Shown one piece after another: positions 35,454-45,867 of a DNA stretch of 64,000 nucleotides. Position 1 is the stretch's first letter; each line of letters opens with the position of its first letter. Location: assembly GCA_025059875.1 (NCBI GenBank), contig JANXCT010000004.1, positions 62,001-126,000 of the forward strand, in the 5' to 3' direction. Below the pieces are notes generated by a model. It made no database searches, had not been told where the DNA came from, and saw only the letters and a program-made list of their open reading frames with translations. The DNA is from Candidatus Kapaibacterium sp. (GTDB taxonomy: Bacteria; Bacteroidota; Ignavibacteria; Kapaibacteriales; HRBIN21). The translations under genes were made by a program, and so were the position numbers.

Positions 35454-36305
35454 ATGCAGCCCCCCCAGCCGCCATGGGCCTCCGCTGCAGAGCTCCCTCC
35501 TGAAGCGCACGTCACCATCCACCATCGCCTCCGCACCGACTCCATCCGCTTCAGCCTTATCATCCCGACGTTCCAAGAGCAGAGCGTTCTGGCCACAACG
35601 CTGGAATCCTTCCCAGAAGCGCTCCGGAACCGCTACGGTGTGGAGCTCATCATTAGCGACGGTGGCAGCACAGACGCAACGCTGGAGATTGCGCACCTCC
35701 ATGCAGACATCGTCGTCGCCCACACCGGCCCCTATCGCCAGAGCATCGCCCAGGGTCGGAATTGGGGAGCACGGGTGGCCAGTGGCTCCATCCTCCTCTT
35801 CCTCAACGCCGACTCCGTCCCGGCTGATCCTGAACGCTTCTTCTGGCACATCCACCGCTGGGCGGAAGAGGCACCGGACGAAGTAGCTCTAGCATGCCCC
35901 GTGTACGTCCATCCAGCCGTAGCCGTATGGAAGGACCGAGCCTTCCACAGCCTCTACAACCGATACTTTGCACTCCTCAACGCCTGTGGCTTGGGCATCG
36001 GACGGGGAGAATGCCACATCGTACGGCGATGGGGATTTGAGTGGGTTGGCGGCTACAACGAGCAGCTCTATGCTGGCGAAGATTTTGACCTCTACCGCCG
36101 GCTCCGCCGCTTAGGGCGAATTCGTATGGCTTGGGAACTACCGATCTACGAATCGCCGCGTCGCTATCGGCGCTACGGCTACGCTCGGACACTCTGGCTG
36201 TGGACCATCAATGCCTTCGCCGTCCTCTTCCTGCACCGCTCGATTGCCCGCTCCTGGGAGCCTATCCGGGAACCGTCGGACAAGGTGCCGCAGATGTCAT
36301 GTTGA
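35454..36305 (+). CDS. Glycosyltransferase family 2
   Basis: This 283-residue GT-A fold enzyme shows SLIIPTFQEQSVLATTLES, ELIISDGGSTDATLEIA (nucleotide-binding Asp), the DxD-like LLFLNADSVPAD, and a C-terminal acceptor region (GGYNEQLYAGEDFDLYRRL). A hydrophobic segment near 250 (WLWTINAFAVLFL) suggests membrane association. ATG 35454 is preferred over the TTG one codon upstream. The last 7 bases overlap purM. A role in envelope glycan synthesis is likely; the sugar is unknown. Confidence 0.87.
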   Translation: MQPPQPPWASAAELPPEAHVTIHHRLRTDSIRFSLIIPTFQEQSVLATTLESFPEALRNRYGVELIISDGGSTDATLEIAHLHADIVVAHTGPYRQSIAQGRNWGARVASGSILLFLNADSVPADPERFFWHIHRWAEEAPDEVALACPVYVHPAVAVWKDRAFHSLYNRYFALLNACGLGIGRGECHIVRRWGFEWVGGYNEQLYAGEDFDLYRRLRRLGRIRMAWELPIYESPRRYRRYGYARTLWLWTINAFAVLFLHRSIARSWEPIREPSDKVPQMSC

Positions 36306-37285
36306 CCTACCGAGATGCCGGCGTCGACATTGACGCTGCTGATGAGCTCCTGCGTCGCCTGAAGCCCCTTATTCGCTCTACCTTCACTCCCGGCGTGATA
36401 GCCGACATTGGCCACTTCGGGGGCTTCTTCGACGCTCGCTTCAGCGACTACGAACACCCCGTCCTGGTGGCTAGCACCGATGGAGTCGGGACGAAGGTGA
36501 AACTTGCCATCCGTCTAGGGAGCCACAGCACAGTCGGGCAGGACTTGGTCAACCACTGCGTCAACGACATCCTCTGCTGCGGCGCCCGACCGCTCTTCTT
36601 CCTGGACTACTTCGCCTGTGGGAGGCTGGACATCGGCGTCGCTGAGCAAGTCATCGGCGGCATCATCACTGCCTGCCGGAGTAATGGCTGTGCTCTTCTC
36701 GGCGGTGAGACCGCCGAAATGCCCTCCGTCTACGCCCCAGGAGACTACGACCTCGCTGGCACCATCATCGGCGTCGTGGAATACTCTCACATCCTCGACG
36801 GCCGCTCCATCCAGCCAGGGGACGTACTGATTGGCCTTGCCTCTACAGGGCTACACACGAACGGCTATTCCCTGGCGATGGCGGCTCTTCGAGACCATGA
36901 CCTCGAAACCTACATGCCCGAGCTTGGGAGCTCGCTGGGCGAGGCTTTGCTGGCAGTCCACCGCTCGTATGCGGCAACGCTCCTGCCCGTGCTGCAGCGC
37001 GGGCTTGCAAAGGGAATCGCCCACGTGACAGGTGGCGGTATCGTGGGGAACTTGCAGAGAATCCTACCCCGTGGCGTCGTCGCTGAGATTATGTGGGATG
37101 CATGGCAGGTGCCGCCACTCTTCCGCTACATCCAACGCGCCGGTGCTATTCCAGAGGAGGAGATGCGGCGCGTCTTCAACCTTGGGATTGGCATGGTCCT
37201 GGTGATTGCCCCAGAGCATGTCAGCGAGGTGATGGCCCTCTGCGCTGAGGAGTCTCCCGTTGTCATTGGAGAGATCCGGAAGGCC

Positions 37286-37303
<18 letters not shown>
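36299..37303 (+). CDS. purM: Phosphoribosylformylglycinamidine cyclo-ligase (AIR synthetase)
   Basis: This 334-residue enzyme makes aminoimidazole ribotide from FGAM with ATP, step 5 of purine synthesis. Motifs are [17 protein letters not shown] at the N-terminus, [37 protein letters not shown] and [15 protein letters not shown] 36299 is chosen; the frame upstream to 36131 is antigenically unrelated sequence shared with the GT2 gene. It overlaps GT2 by 7 bases. Its 3' end overlaps convergent fumC by 18 bases. Confidence 0.95.
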
Positions 37304-38680
<1,377 letters not shown>

Positions 38681-38717
38681 CTGCGCCTTACTTGGGTTCG
38701 TTCTACCACGCGGGTGG

Positions 38718-38725
38718 CAAAATTA
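38718..38725 (-). promoter_or_regulatory. Bacteroidota-type -7 element (TAATTTTG) for fumC
   Basis: Minus-strand TAATTTTG matches TAnnTTTG, ending 37 bases before the fumC ATG in the 74-base gap after the H1-like gene. No clear -33 TTG is seen. Confidence 0.45.
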
Positions 38726-38754
38726 GCCTTTGAGTTGTGCCCACTGCCGCTACC

Positions 38755-38973
38755 TCACTCCTGCTCGGACTGCTTCAAACGGCGCTTTGGCCTCGGAGGG
38801 AAAGTGCGGCGGAGCTGTTGGATTTCATCCCGTATCGCTTTGGCTAAGCGGCGAAGTTCTTGCATCCGCTTGCGCAGCCGGATACCGGCCCGTCGGTTCT
38901 GCTTGAGGTAGAAGCGTTCAAAGTCTGCCTGGCAACTCTTCACCAACTCAAGCAGCTCCTCGTACCGCTGCAT
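38755..38973 (-). CDS. Histone H1-like (Hc1 family) small basic protein
   Basis: This 72-residue protein is rich in Lys/Arg and is probably a helical DNA- or nucleoid-binding factor. The sequence YEELLELVKSCQADFERFYLK, then NRRAGIRLRKRMQELRRLAK and IRDEIQ, follows the pattern of Bacteroidota proteins annotated as histone H1. The C-terminal tail is Pro/Arg/Lys-rich (PPRPKRRLKQ). It starts 2 bases after the second S8 protease stop, so it sits last in that operon, an unusual partner. Confidence 0.8.
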   Translation of the reverse strand: MQRYEELLELVKSCQADFERFYLKQNRRAGIRLRKRMQELRRLAKAIRDEIQQLRRTFPPRPKRRLKQSEQE

Positions 38974-38975
38974 GT

Positions 38976-41837
38976 TCAGCGCGCAATGACCAAGGGTACG
39001 ACCATCCCTTCAGCGCCTGCCATAGTGTAGAGGAAGTAGGGGCCACTGCTGAGTTCCGCAGGTGGAATGACGAAGCGATGAGTCCCGGGCTGGTAGAGCC
39101 CCTCAGCAAGTTCTGCAACGAAGCGCCCGAGCGGATCTACCAGGCGGATGCGGACGTAGCGCCGTTCCGGCAGACTCAGCACAAGCGTTGGCACTGGCAT
39201 CCCCGGTTGCCAAGGGTTGGGGAAGAGCCAGGCCGATATGCGACTCGGTAGCGGAGTCCATGGGACGGTATCCACCCCGAGGGTTGCTGCAGCTTGTCGG
39301 GCAGCAGCAGCAGCTTGCCGAAGTCCCTCCACATCCGCTCCCGCTACCAGCGCCAGCACAACTTGCGCTGTATCCCCTGGCCCAAGCTGAATAGGCCCCC
39401 CTGCCAGCACGAACGAAGCATCCGTGCGATTGGACCGCAAGCGGGCAAGGCCGCTACTCATCGTACGCCATTTCTCTTCCCGCGTGAATCCATCGTAGAC
39501 TCCCGGATTGTCGGGACCACGGCCGTCGTTGTCGATGGCGAAGAAGTTCACCGGCTGCCGACTCAGGAGTATCGCTCCTGCCAAGGGCATCGGTACTGGA
39601 CAACTCTCGCAGACGACGTACCCAACCCCCGAGACACTGTCGTAGAGCGCCCGATCGCCCATGGCTGAGGGACTGATGTCCCAGTCCATGTACCAGCCGA
39701 CGTGGAGGGTGGTAAACGCCGAGTCCGTCTGGTTGACGATGTCATAGACAACCAACACGAAATCACTCCGCTCAGCCTGAGAGAACTGGTAGATGCGCTG
39801 CCGGACGGCAACCCCCGCATCTTCAGGCCTCCGTTCGTCGGCGAAGACGGCCTCAGCCTCCAGTGCGGCATGGGGACCGGGCTGGAAGAGGCGGAGGACC
39901 TGCCGTGTTACGAACGAGCGGTCCTGCTGGTCTTGCAGTGCTCCCCGGGCAACGTTGGAGAGCCGTCCCGCAGAGATGCCAACCATCAACGCTCCCTCGA
40001 AGAGCAGATTGGGACTGCCACGCCATCGGAAGCCATCCCCTTGCGTATTCTCTGGGTAGTCGTTGAAGGCAATGTTGCCGCGGCTGTTGAAGGTGACAGC
40101 AATGTTGTTCGCCGCCAGTGTCCGATAGACTGGGCGCACAACGGTTGCAGTCCAACCACGGCCGATGAGCCGGCGCCCATAACGCACGTTGATGCGAAAC
40201 TCCATGATGGCGTTGTGCGGCACCGTAGGAGCAATCCGCAACAGGAACGGCTCTGGCAAGCGCCGATACTCTCCTGTTGCCATACCAGAGAGGACAATCC
40301 GCTGCCGCAGATACTCCGGTGCTGGCACCAAGGGGGTAAAGATGTCCACCACTACGCTGTCAACAGCATCCAGGATGTTCCGGACTCCCACAGACACCTG
40401 CAACGTGTCGCCAGCATCGAAGAAGCCATCGCCATCAACATCGGTGATGGCTATGCTATCAACGAAGCAGGCGAATAGGGTCGGCTCCGCAAGCGCCCTG
40501 TATGCGTTAACCCGCCCCCACCCCAGCAAGCCCGATAGCCAGGGCTGACGCTGGGTAACGTCGTCAGCAGCCATCATCACTCGAGCTATCGCCTGCAACG
40601 GAGAGTACTGAGGAAAGCGCTGTCGCACTAACGCCACCACGCCGCTCACGACGGGTGCCGCCATTGAAGTACCGCTCATCCTCGTGTAAAGCCCCCCGGG
40701 GAGGAGGGACAGAATCTCATCGCCAGGGGCTGCAATGTCCACGGTCTCGTGGTAGTTGGAGTACGGTGCCTTATTGTCAGCCGAATCCGTTGCTGCGACG
40801 GAAAGTACCTCAGGATACGCTGCTGGATAGAAAGGCCCCCTGCGCCCATCGTTCCCCGCGGCAGCCACGATGACAGCTCCCATTGCAACGGCCGTTCGAA
40901 CCACCTCGTACTCTACCTCAGAACGCCCCGGCCCGCCCCAACTACAATTGATGACCGCCGCTCCCATCGAGGCCGCGTAGAGGATGCCCTGGTAAGCATT
41001 GTGCACCGATTGCGCTCCCGGCTCATCAGGTCCAATCTTCACCGCCAGCAGGCGGACCTTGGGGACAATGCCGGCAATCCCTCGAGCATTGTTGATGATT
41101 GCCCCGACAATCCCGGCCACGTGCGTCCCGTGAGAATTCCCTGGCCGAGGGTCATTGTCTTGCTGGTTCCCCGAACCGGCTGCAAAATCCCAGCCCCGCC
41201 AGTCGTCAACGAATCCGTTCCCATCGTCATCCACACCATTCGAGCGCTTATCCCGCCCAGCAGCATCCGTTCCAAGCTCGCCGGGATTCAGGAAGATGTT
41301 GTCCGCCAGGTCGGGATGCTCCATGTCAATGCCTGTGTCTACAATGGCCACCACAATCGGCTGCACATCAGCCGGCATCAAGTCCCACGCCTCAAAGACG
41401 CGGGCCACGTTCAGCGCGTACTGTCCAGCCACGAGTGGGTCGTTCGGAACCTCGCAGAGAAACCGCTCCGGTAGAAGCTCGACGTACTCCACCTCCGGAT
41501 GGCGTTTTAGCTTCCGGAGGAGCACCGCCGTGTCCACTGCACTCGGCAACTCCACTACGACAATCCGCTCAAGCTCCCTGAGGCGCTGGAAGAGCGCTAC
41601 ACCACCTTGCTGCTGTGCCCGCTGGTAAAGTGCCTGGAACAGTCCCTCAGGGACCAGCGGAGCGGCTACATGCATCCCGGCTACTTGCATCACAAAGGCC
41701 AGTGTCCCACGACGCCCACCTGCACTCCACTCCTTAAGCGATGGAGCAGTAGCCCGTAGCTTGAGCACCACAGGGACCGCCTCCGCCACCGCAAGACCTC
41801 CAAGGAGGCATGCAACCACTCCTATGCGGTGCCACAT
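38976..41837 (-). CDS. Secreted subtilisin-like (S8) serine protease with T9SS type A sorting domain
   Basis: This 953-residue exported protease has the signal MWHRIGVVACLLGGLAVAEA. The catalytic Asp is in VAIVDTGIDMEHPDL (about 164), His in NSHGTHVAGIVGAI (about 236) and Ser in MSGTSMAAPVVSGVVALV (about 387). It has the same Asp-rich insert (NGVDDDGNGFVDDW) as the plus-strand paralogue. A DVDGDGFFDAGD motif and beta domains follow. The last ~80 residues are a good T9SS type A domain: AWLFPNPWQPG, VRIRLVDPLGRFVAELAEG, and a Gly-Pro-Tyr turn before the final strand. It is expected at the cell surface or outside. Confidence 0.92.
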   Translation of the reverse strand: MWHRIGVVACLLGGLAVAEAVPVVLKLRATAPSLKEWSAGGRRGTLAFVMQVAGMHVAAPLVPEGLFQALYQRAQQQGGVALFQRLRELERIVVVELPSAVDTAVLLRKLKRHPEVEYVELLPERFLCEVPNDPLVAGQYALNVARVFEAWDLMPADVQPIVVAIVDTGIDMEHPDLADNIFLNPGELGTDAAGRDKRSNGVDDDGNGFVDDWRGWDFAAGSGNQQDNDPRPGNSHGTHVAGIVGAIINNARGIAGIVPKVRLLAVKIGPDEPGAQSVHNAYQGILYAASMGAAVINCSWGGPGRSEVEYEVVRTAVAMGAVIVAAAGNDGRRGPFYPAAYPEVLSVAATDSADNKAPYSNYHETVDIAAPGDEILSLLPGGLYTRMSGTSMAAPVVSGVVALVRQRFPQYSPLQAIARVMMAADDVTQRQPWLSGLLGWGRVNAYRALAEPTLFACFVDSIAITDVDGDGFFDAGDTLQVSVGVRNILDAVDSVVVDIFTPLVPAPEYLRQRIVLSGMATGEYRRLPEPFLLRIAPTVPHNAIMEFRINVRYGRRLIGRGWTATVVRPVYRTLAANNIAVTFNSRGNIAFNDYPENTQGDGFRWRGSPNLLFEGALMVGISAGRLSNVARGALQDQQDRSFVTRQVLRLFQPGPHAALEAEAVFADERRPEDAGVAVRQRIYQFSQAERSDFVLVVYDIVNQTDSAFTTLHVGWYMDWDISPSAMGDRALYDSVSGVGYVVCESCPVPMPLAGAILLSRQPVNFFAIDNDGRGPDNPGVYDGFTREEKWRTMSSGLARLRSNRTDASFVLAGGPIQLGPGDTAQVVLALVAGADVEGLRQAAAAARQAAATLGVDTVPWTPLPSRISAWLFPNPWQPGMPVPTLVLSLPERRYVRIRLVDPLGRFVAELAEGLYQPGTHRFVIPPAELSSGPYFLYTMAGAEGMVVPLVIAR

Positions 41838-41865
41838 TCCTTACACCCGAAGCCTGGTGGGACCC

Positions 41866-42627
41866 TTACCGAATGTCGGAGCTTCCGAGCCGAATGCGCT
41901 TGTAGAGTCGCTGCGTTCCACCGATGCGGACCTCAGCGACGTAGTCCCCTGGTGGAACTTCACGCCCTTGGTCATCGCGCCCATTCCACGTCAAGCTGTA
42001 CCGGCCAGGACGCTGGACTCCATCGTAGAGTGTCGCAACCAGCAGTGCCTGTACCGAGTAGACGCGCACCTGCACATGCGATACCGTCTGCACTTCATAG
42101 CGAATCGTTGGAGAGAGGTCCTCTGTCAACCCGATGAACTGGGCAATTGCAGCTAGCGGGATGGCTACACCACTTCCAGGAGTCCGCCGCAACGTCGCGG
42201 TAGGCAATGCCTGCGCCTGCTGGAGGGCATACGCATGCTGGACAAGCTCCTCACCCGTAGGGACTAGTACCGCCGGGTCGAGGCGGAGATTCCGAAGAGC
42301 ACTCTGCCATGGAGGGAGCAGTACCTGCTCCTGAGCTGCTAACCAGGCCGGCGAAGATTCCCGGAGAGCAGCCTGGAACCGCGAGAGTGGAGTTAGCGGT
42401 GTGCGCAGGGCCCGAACGTAGGCGCTGTCCTGCTCCGGCGTTGTCTGCCGGAGCTCCTCAGTGGGCAATGGAACGGGCTGGATGAGCGTATCGGTCTCCT
42501 CTTGCCACCCTAATGCCCGCTGTGGCGGCAGTGGCTGCTGGAGCGGAGCCGGTACTTGAGCTCTGAGGACTGCAACGGCAGTCAAAAGCGTAGCAAGCAC
42601 TGCCGACCTGTACCGATACCCCATCAT
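41866..42627 (-). CDS. Exported protein with C-terminal FlgD Ig-like domain
   Basis: This protein of about 253 residues starts at ATG 42627, overlapping the SurA-like stop (ATGATG). The signal is YRSAVLATLLTAVAVLRAQ. The middle is Pro/Gln/Leu-rich without recognised motif. The last ~80 residues match the FlgD Ig fold, which recurs in secreted Bacteroidota/Chlorobi proteins: VQVRVYSVQALLVATLYDG, GRYSLTWNGRDDQGREVPPG and DYVAEVRIGG. Its position between a SurA-like chaperone and a T9SS protease suggests an envelope role. Confidence 0.72.
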   Translation of the reverse strand: MMGYRYRSAVLATLLTAVAVLRAQVPAPLQQPLPPQRALGWQEETDTLIQPVPLPTEELRQTTPEQDSAYVRALRTPLTPLSRFQAALRESSPAWLAAQEQVLLPPWQSALRNLRLDPAVLVPTGEELVQHAYALQQAQALPTATLRRTPGSGVAIPLAAIAQFIGLTEDLSPTIRYEVQTVSHVQVRVYSVQALLVATLYDGVQRPGRYSLTWNGRDDQGREVPPGDYVAEVRIGGTQRLYKRIRLGSSDIR

Positions 42628-43904
42628 GGACGCACCTCCCACGGAAAACGGCGGCGTAGTTCAGCAACCCATCGCCGATACTCCTGCTCCCGCTTCCACT
42701 GCTGGCAGAAGCGCTCAACGTATCCGGCATCCTCGGGGAGGCTTGCTGGATGCTGTGGTACCATGCGCTTCCGGTAGAGGAGCTGCAGCCCCGGCCGATG
42801 CGGGTTGGCTAAGTACGGCAACGGCTCCGAAATCCCGCCATCGGGCAACTCCTCGATGGCCTTCCGAAGCTCCTGCGAGAGGCCGTCCAGCGGAACTAAC
42901 CCTAAGGCCCCACCGAACCCCTTCGTATCCGGCTCCTCCGAGTAGAGGCGCGCTAATGAGTCGAAAGGAGCCCCTTGGATGGCAAGCTCTCGCAACCGTA
43001 GGAGCTCCAAACGTACCCGCTCTGCATCAGCCCGCAGGCGAAAGAGGATATGCCGCGTCCGCACAGCATCTTGCCGACGGTCCAGCACTTGGATGAGGTA
43101 GTAACCGATGGGGGTCTCGACTGGCGGGGAGATCTCCCCCACCTGCAGCGAAAAGGCTACGCGCTCGTACTCCGGCAACAGCTTACCACGCTCTACCCAG
43201 CCGATGTCTCCGCCAGCAGCGGCTGAACCGCGGTCATCGCTGTAACGGCGCACGAACTCAGCAAAATCCTCACCCCGCAGGAGGCTATCGCGCACTCGGC
43301 GAGCAAGCTCCATCACCTGCTGCCGCGCCGCAGAGTCCGGCTGGACATACCGAACCAGGTGGTACAGCTCTACCTGTGCCGGCACAAGCGGCAGGGAATC
43401 CCGGTAGCGTTGGTAGAACTCCTCCAACTCCCGAGCACTGCAGCGAATCGTCCCAAACCGCTGCTGCTGCAACTTCTCCACCAGGAGCCGCTTGCGCACC
43501 TCCTCTCGATACTCCCGCCGAATCCGCTCAACAGGCATCCCGTAGAGCTCTGCTACTCGGCGCTCTGAGCCTACCTGCTGCACCAATAGCTGGAGCTGGA
43601 ACTCCAGGCGTTGGGTGACCTCATCGTCGCTGACCACGATGCTGTCCTCCTGCGCCTTCAGCAGCATGAGCTTCTCGTCAATGAGCGCCTCTAACGCGCG
43701 CCGCCGTAGGATACTATCTGCCAGCTCAACCCCCGCAGGGAGCTGCTGCCGGAAGAGCTGGACCTGCGCTTCGACATCGGAAGCGAAGATGGCCTCACCA
43801 CCAACGATAGCCACGACACGGTCCAGTGGCTGACCTTCTTGGAGCTGGGCACGGACGACAAGCGGCATGCATAGGGCTGCAATTGCGCACCAGACCATCC
43901 TCAT
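42624..43904 (-). CDS. SurA-like periplasmic peptidyl-prolyl isomerase
   Basis: This exported chaperone/isomerase of about 426 residues probably helps outer-membrane proteins fold. The signal is VWCAIAALCMPLVVRAQ. A SurA N-terminal helical domain follows (DRVVAIVGGEAIFASDVEAQ, the usual opening). The first parvulin-like domain includes DFAEFVRRYSDDRGSAAAGGD and IGWVERGKLLPEYERVAFSL. A second, weaker one begins RTRHILFRL and includes LYSEEPDTKGFGGALGLVPL. ATG 43904 overlaps the upstream stop (ATGA). Confidence 0.9.
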   Translation of the reverse strand: MRMVWCAIAALCMPLVVRAQLQEGQPLDRVVAIVGGEAIFASDVEAQVQLFRQQLPAGVELADSILRRRALEALIDEKLMLLKAQEDSIVVSDDEVTQRLEFQLQLLVQQVGSERRVAELYGMPVERIRREYREEVRKRLLVEKLQQQRFGTIRCSARELEEFYQRYRDSLPLVPAQVELYHLVRYVQPDSAARQQVMELARRVRDSLLRGEDFAEFVRRYSDDRGSAAAGGDIGWVERGKLLPEYERVAFSLQVGEISPPVETPIGYYLIQVLDRRQDAVRTRHILFRLRADAERVRLELLRLRELAIQGAPFDSLARLYSEEPDTKGFGGALGLVPLDGLSQELRKAIEELPDGGISEPLPYLANPHRPGLQLLYRKRMVPQHPASLPEDAGYVERFCQQWKREQEYRRWVAELRRRFPWEVRP

Positions 43905-44215
43905 GGCTTTCTCGTTTGCTCCACCATCTTCGGTGTGGAGACGTCCAGCAGGAGAGCTCTGTGTTGGGCTGCTACCGCCTCCAGCCACGACCTCACAGCA
44001 GGTTTCAGCGGGACGCCCTCCAACGGGAGCTGCTGCAGAGCTTCGGCTAATACCACACTCATCTGCTCCGGCGGGAGCGCTCGATTCACAACGATGAGCC
44101 GCCGATCTCGGAAGACGCAGTAGCCCCCGCGGAAACGCCCGTGCTCACGCCGCACCTGAATCCCGCATCGGCGAGCTACTTCCAGCAACTCCTTCACCAA
44201 CCGCTCCGGTCCCAT
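43901..44215 (-). CDS. Small conserved-looking protein, function unknown
   Basis: This protein of about 104 residues starts at ATG 44215 (MGPERLVKELLEVARRCGIQ) with GGAG about 8 bases upstream. The pattern RGGYCVFRDRRLIVVNRALP suggests a compact alpha/beta domain, and the pattern seems familiar from Bacteroidota/Chlorobi hypothetical proteins, but I cannot name it. It is soluble, with no signal. Its first 71 bases overlap the end of the upstream membrane-protein gene in another frame, and its stop overlaps the SurA-like gene by ATGA, so all are coupled. Confidence 0.65.
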   Translation of the reverse strand: MGPERLVKELLEVARRCGIQVRREHGRFRGGYCVFRDRRLIVVNRALPPEQMSVVLAEALQQLPLEGVPLKPAVRSWLEAVAAQHRALLLDVSTPKMVEQTRKP

Positions 44216-44750
44216 CGCTCTGCTCCAGGGGACGCCAGATGAAGAGAAGCAAGACGGTCCACTCCGCGTATGCTGCCAACAGCCCAATACTCCCCCCTTG
44301 GCGGACCCGCTTCAGAACGAGCGGCTCCACAACCTCCAGCGATGGAGCCCCTCCTGCAAACAGCATCACCAGGGGTATATCGAACCGAGCCACCAACCAC
44401 ACCTCCGCTGCAAGCGCCAGCGCCGCCAATACTGCCGCCATCACAAGCCAACCGTGCTGGCGTAACTGCCGCCACCGATAGGCGACGCTGCCTGCAACCC
44501 CAACGAAGAAGACCACGCCGCCGGCCCATACGTACGGACTGCTGTTGACGGCCACTCGGTAACTCTGCAGTCGTTCGGCTGGCAGGTAGTGCCCCTCCAG
44601 CTCTACCGTGCCCGGCTGGAACACCGAAAAGAGCGCCACCGAACGCACCACGCTCCCGCCGAGTAGGAGTGCCCCTCCAACAACCACGCAACTCAGCCAC
44701 CAGCGCCATACCCATGGCCGGCGGGATACCTGCCCTTCCGCGCATACCAT
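44145..44750 (-). CDS. Integral membrane protein, function unknown
   Basis: This 201-residue protein has about four hydrophobic helices (WLSCVVVGGALLLGGSVV, YVWAGGVVFFVGVAGSVAY, GWLVMAAVLAALALAAEVWL, and one near 160). A topology like the DUF4293-type membrane proteins of Bacteroidota is possible but not certain. The last ~35 residues are Gly/Ser-rich and low-complexity, and they overlap the next gene by 71 bases. A TAAGTTTG promoter motif lies 33 bases upstream. It is the first gene of the minus-strand envelope operon. Confidence 0.65.
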   Translation of the reverse strand: MVCAEGQVSRRPWVWRWWLSCVVVGGALLLGGSVVRSVALFSVFQPGTVELEGHYLPAERLQSYRVAVNSSPYVWAGGVVFFVGVAGSVAYRWRQLRQHGWLVMAAVLAALALAAEVWLVARFDIPLVMLFAGGAPSLEVVEPLVLKRVRQGGSIGLLAAYAEWTVLLLFIWRPLEQSDGTGAVGEGVAGSSSPMRDSGAA

Positions 44751-44783
44751 TCCAGCCTACCGCAACACCGCGAGAATCGCTCG

Positions 44784-44791
44784 CAAACTTA
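44784..44791 (-). promoter_or_regulatory. Bacteroidota-type -7 element (TAAGTTTG) for the envelope operon
   Basis: TAAGTTTG on the minus strand matches TAnnTTTG and lies 33 bases before the membrane-protein ATG. The 117-base divergent gap also serves the plus-strand epimerase, for which no clear motif is seen. Confidence 0.45.
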
Positions 44792-44867
44792 GTGCCTCCA
44801 TGCCTTCACTACGCACTCGCAGACGTACGTCATTGCGCCTGCCGTCTCACCCGGAGTCCCATCCACA

Positions 44868-45836
44868 ATGCCTACGCGCGTCCTTGTCACTGGCGCTGGC
44901 GGCTTCATAGGGCACCATCTGGTGACCTTCCTGGTCGAACGTGGTTACTGGGTCCGAGGGGTTGACCTGAAGCCCCCCGCTTACGAACCGACACGCGCGC
45001 ACGAATTCCTCCTCTTAGACCTGCGCCGCTGGGAAGACTGCCTCCGAGCCACCGAAGGGATCGATCACGTCTACAACTTAGCCGCTGACATGGGTGGCAT
45101 CGGCTACATCAGCCGCTATCATGCCGATGTTGCCCGCAACAACATCCTCATCAACGCCCACATGCTGGAAGCCACCCGCCTCAATGGCGGACAGCGCTTC
45201 TTCTTCTCCTCCTCAGCCTGCATCTACCCGCAGTACCGCCAAAGCACCCCTGACGTGACCCCTCTACGAGAAGAGGACGCCTACCCAGCCGACCCCGAAG
45301 AGGGCTATGGCTGGGAGAAGCTCTTCGCCGAGAAGCTCTGCCAGTACTACGCCGAAGACTACGGCCTGGAGGTACGCGTTGCCCGATTCCACAACGTCTA
45401 CGGCCCAGTCGGGGAGTATGAAGGGGGGCGCGAAAAGGCGCCTGCTGCTATCTGCCGCAAGATCGCGCTCGCTAAGGACGGGGACACAATTGAGATCTGG
45501 GGTGACGGCAACCAGACGCGCTCCTTCATGTACATCGCCGACTGCGTCGAAGGCATCTACCGCATCATGCTCTCGGACATCCGACAGCCGCTGAACTTAG
45601 GAAGCGACCGGCTCGTGACGATCAACGAGCTGGTGGACATCGTGGCCCAGATTGCCGGCAAGCGCATCCACAAGCGCCATGACCTTACCAAACCTCAGGG
45701 CGTCCGTGGCCGTAACAGTGACAACACCCGGCTACGCCAACTCCTCGGCTGGGAACCGCAGACGCCACTGGAAGTCGGGCTGGAAGCCACCTACCGCTGG
45801 ATAGAAGACCAGCTGCGCCGGGCAGGACGAATCTGA
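44868..45836 (+). CDS. NAD-dependent nucleotide-sugar epimerase, GDP-mannose 3,5-epimerase-like
   Basis: This 322-residue extended SDR has [18 protein letters not shown] and [20 protein letters not shown] (a GME-like ADMGGIGY). The catalytic [10 protein letters not shown] and [11 protein letters not shown] provide the YxxxK pair. The substrate domain includes [20 protein letters not shown]. This wording is typical of GDP-mannose 3,5-epimerase, which makes GDP-L-galactose; a related dehydratase or epimerase cannot be excluded. It likely supplies a sugar for the surface polysaccharide. Confidence 0.85.
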   Translation: MPTRVLVTGAGGFIGHHLVTFLVERGYWVRGVDLKPPAYEPTRAHEFLLLDLRRWEDCLRATEGIDHVYNLAADMGGIGYISRYHADVARNNILINAHMLEATRLNGGQRFFFSSSACIYPQYRQSTPDVTPLREEDAYPADPEEGYGWEKLFAEKLCQYYAEDYGLEVRVARFHNVYGPVGEYEGGREKAPAAICRKIALAKDGDTIEIWGDGNQTRSFMYIADCVEGIYRIMLSDIRQPLNLGSDRLVTINELVDIVAQIAGKRIHKRHDLTKPQGVRGRNSDNTRLRQLLGWEPQTPLEVGLEATYRWIEDQLRRAGRI

Positions 45837-45867
45837 GTCGGTACCACCCAAGCAGACGCTCAGCCTA

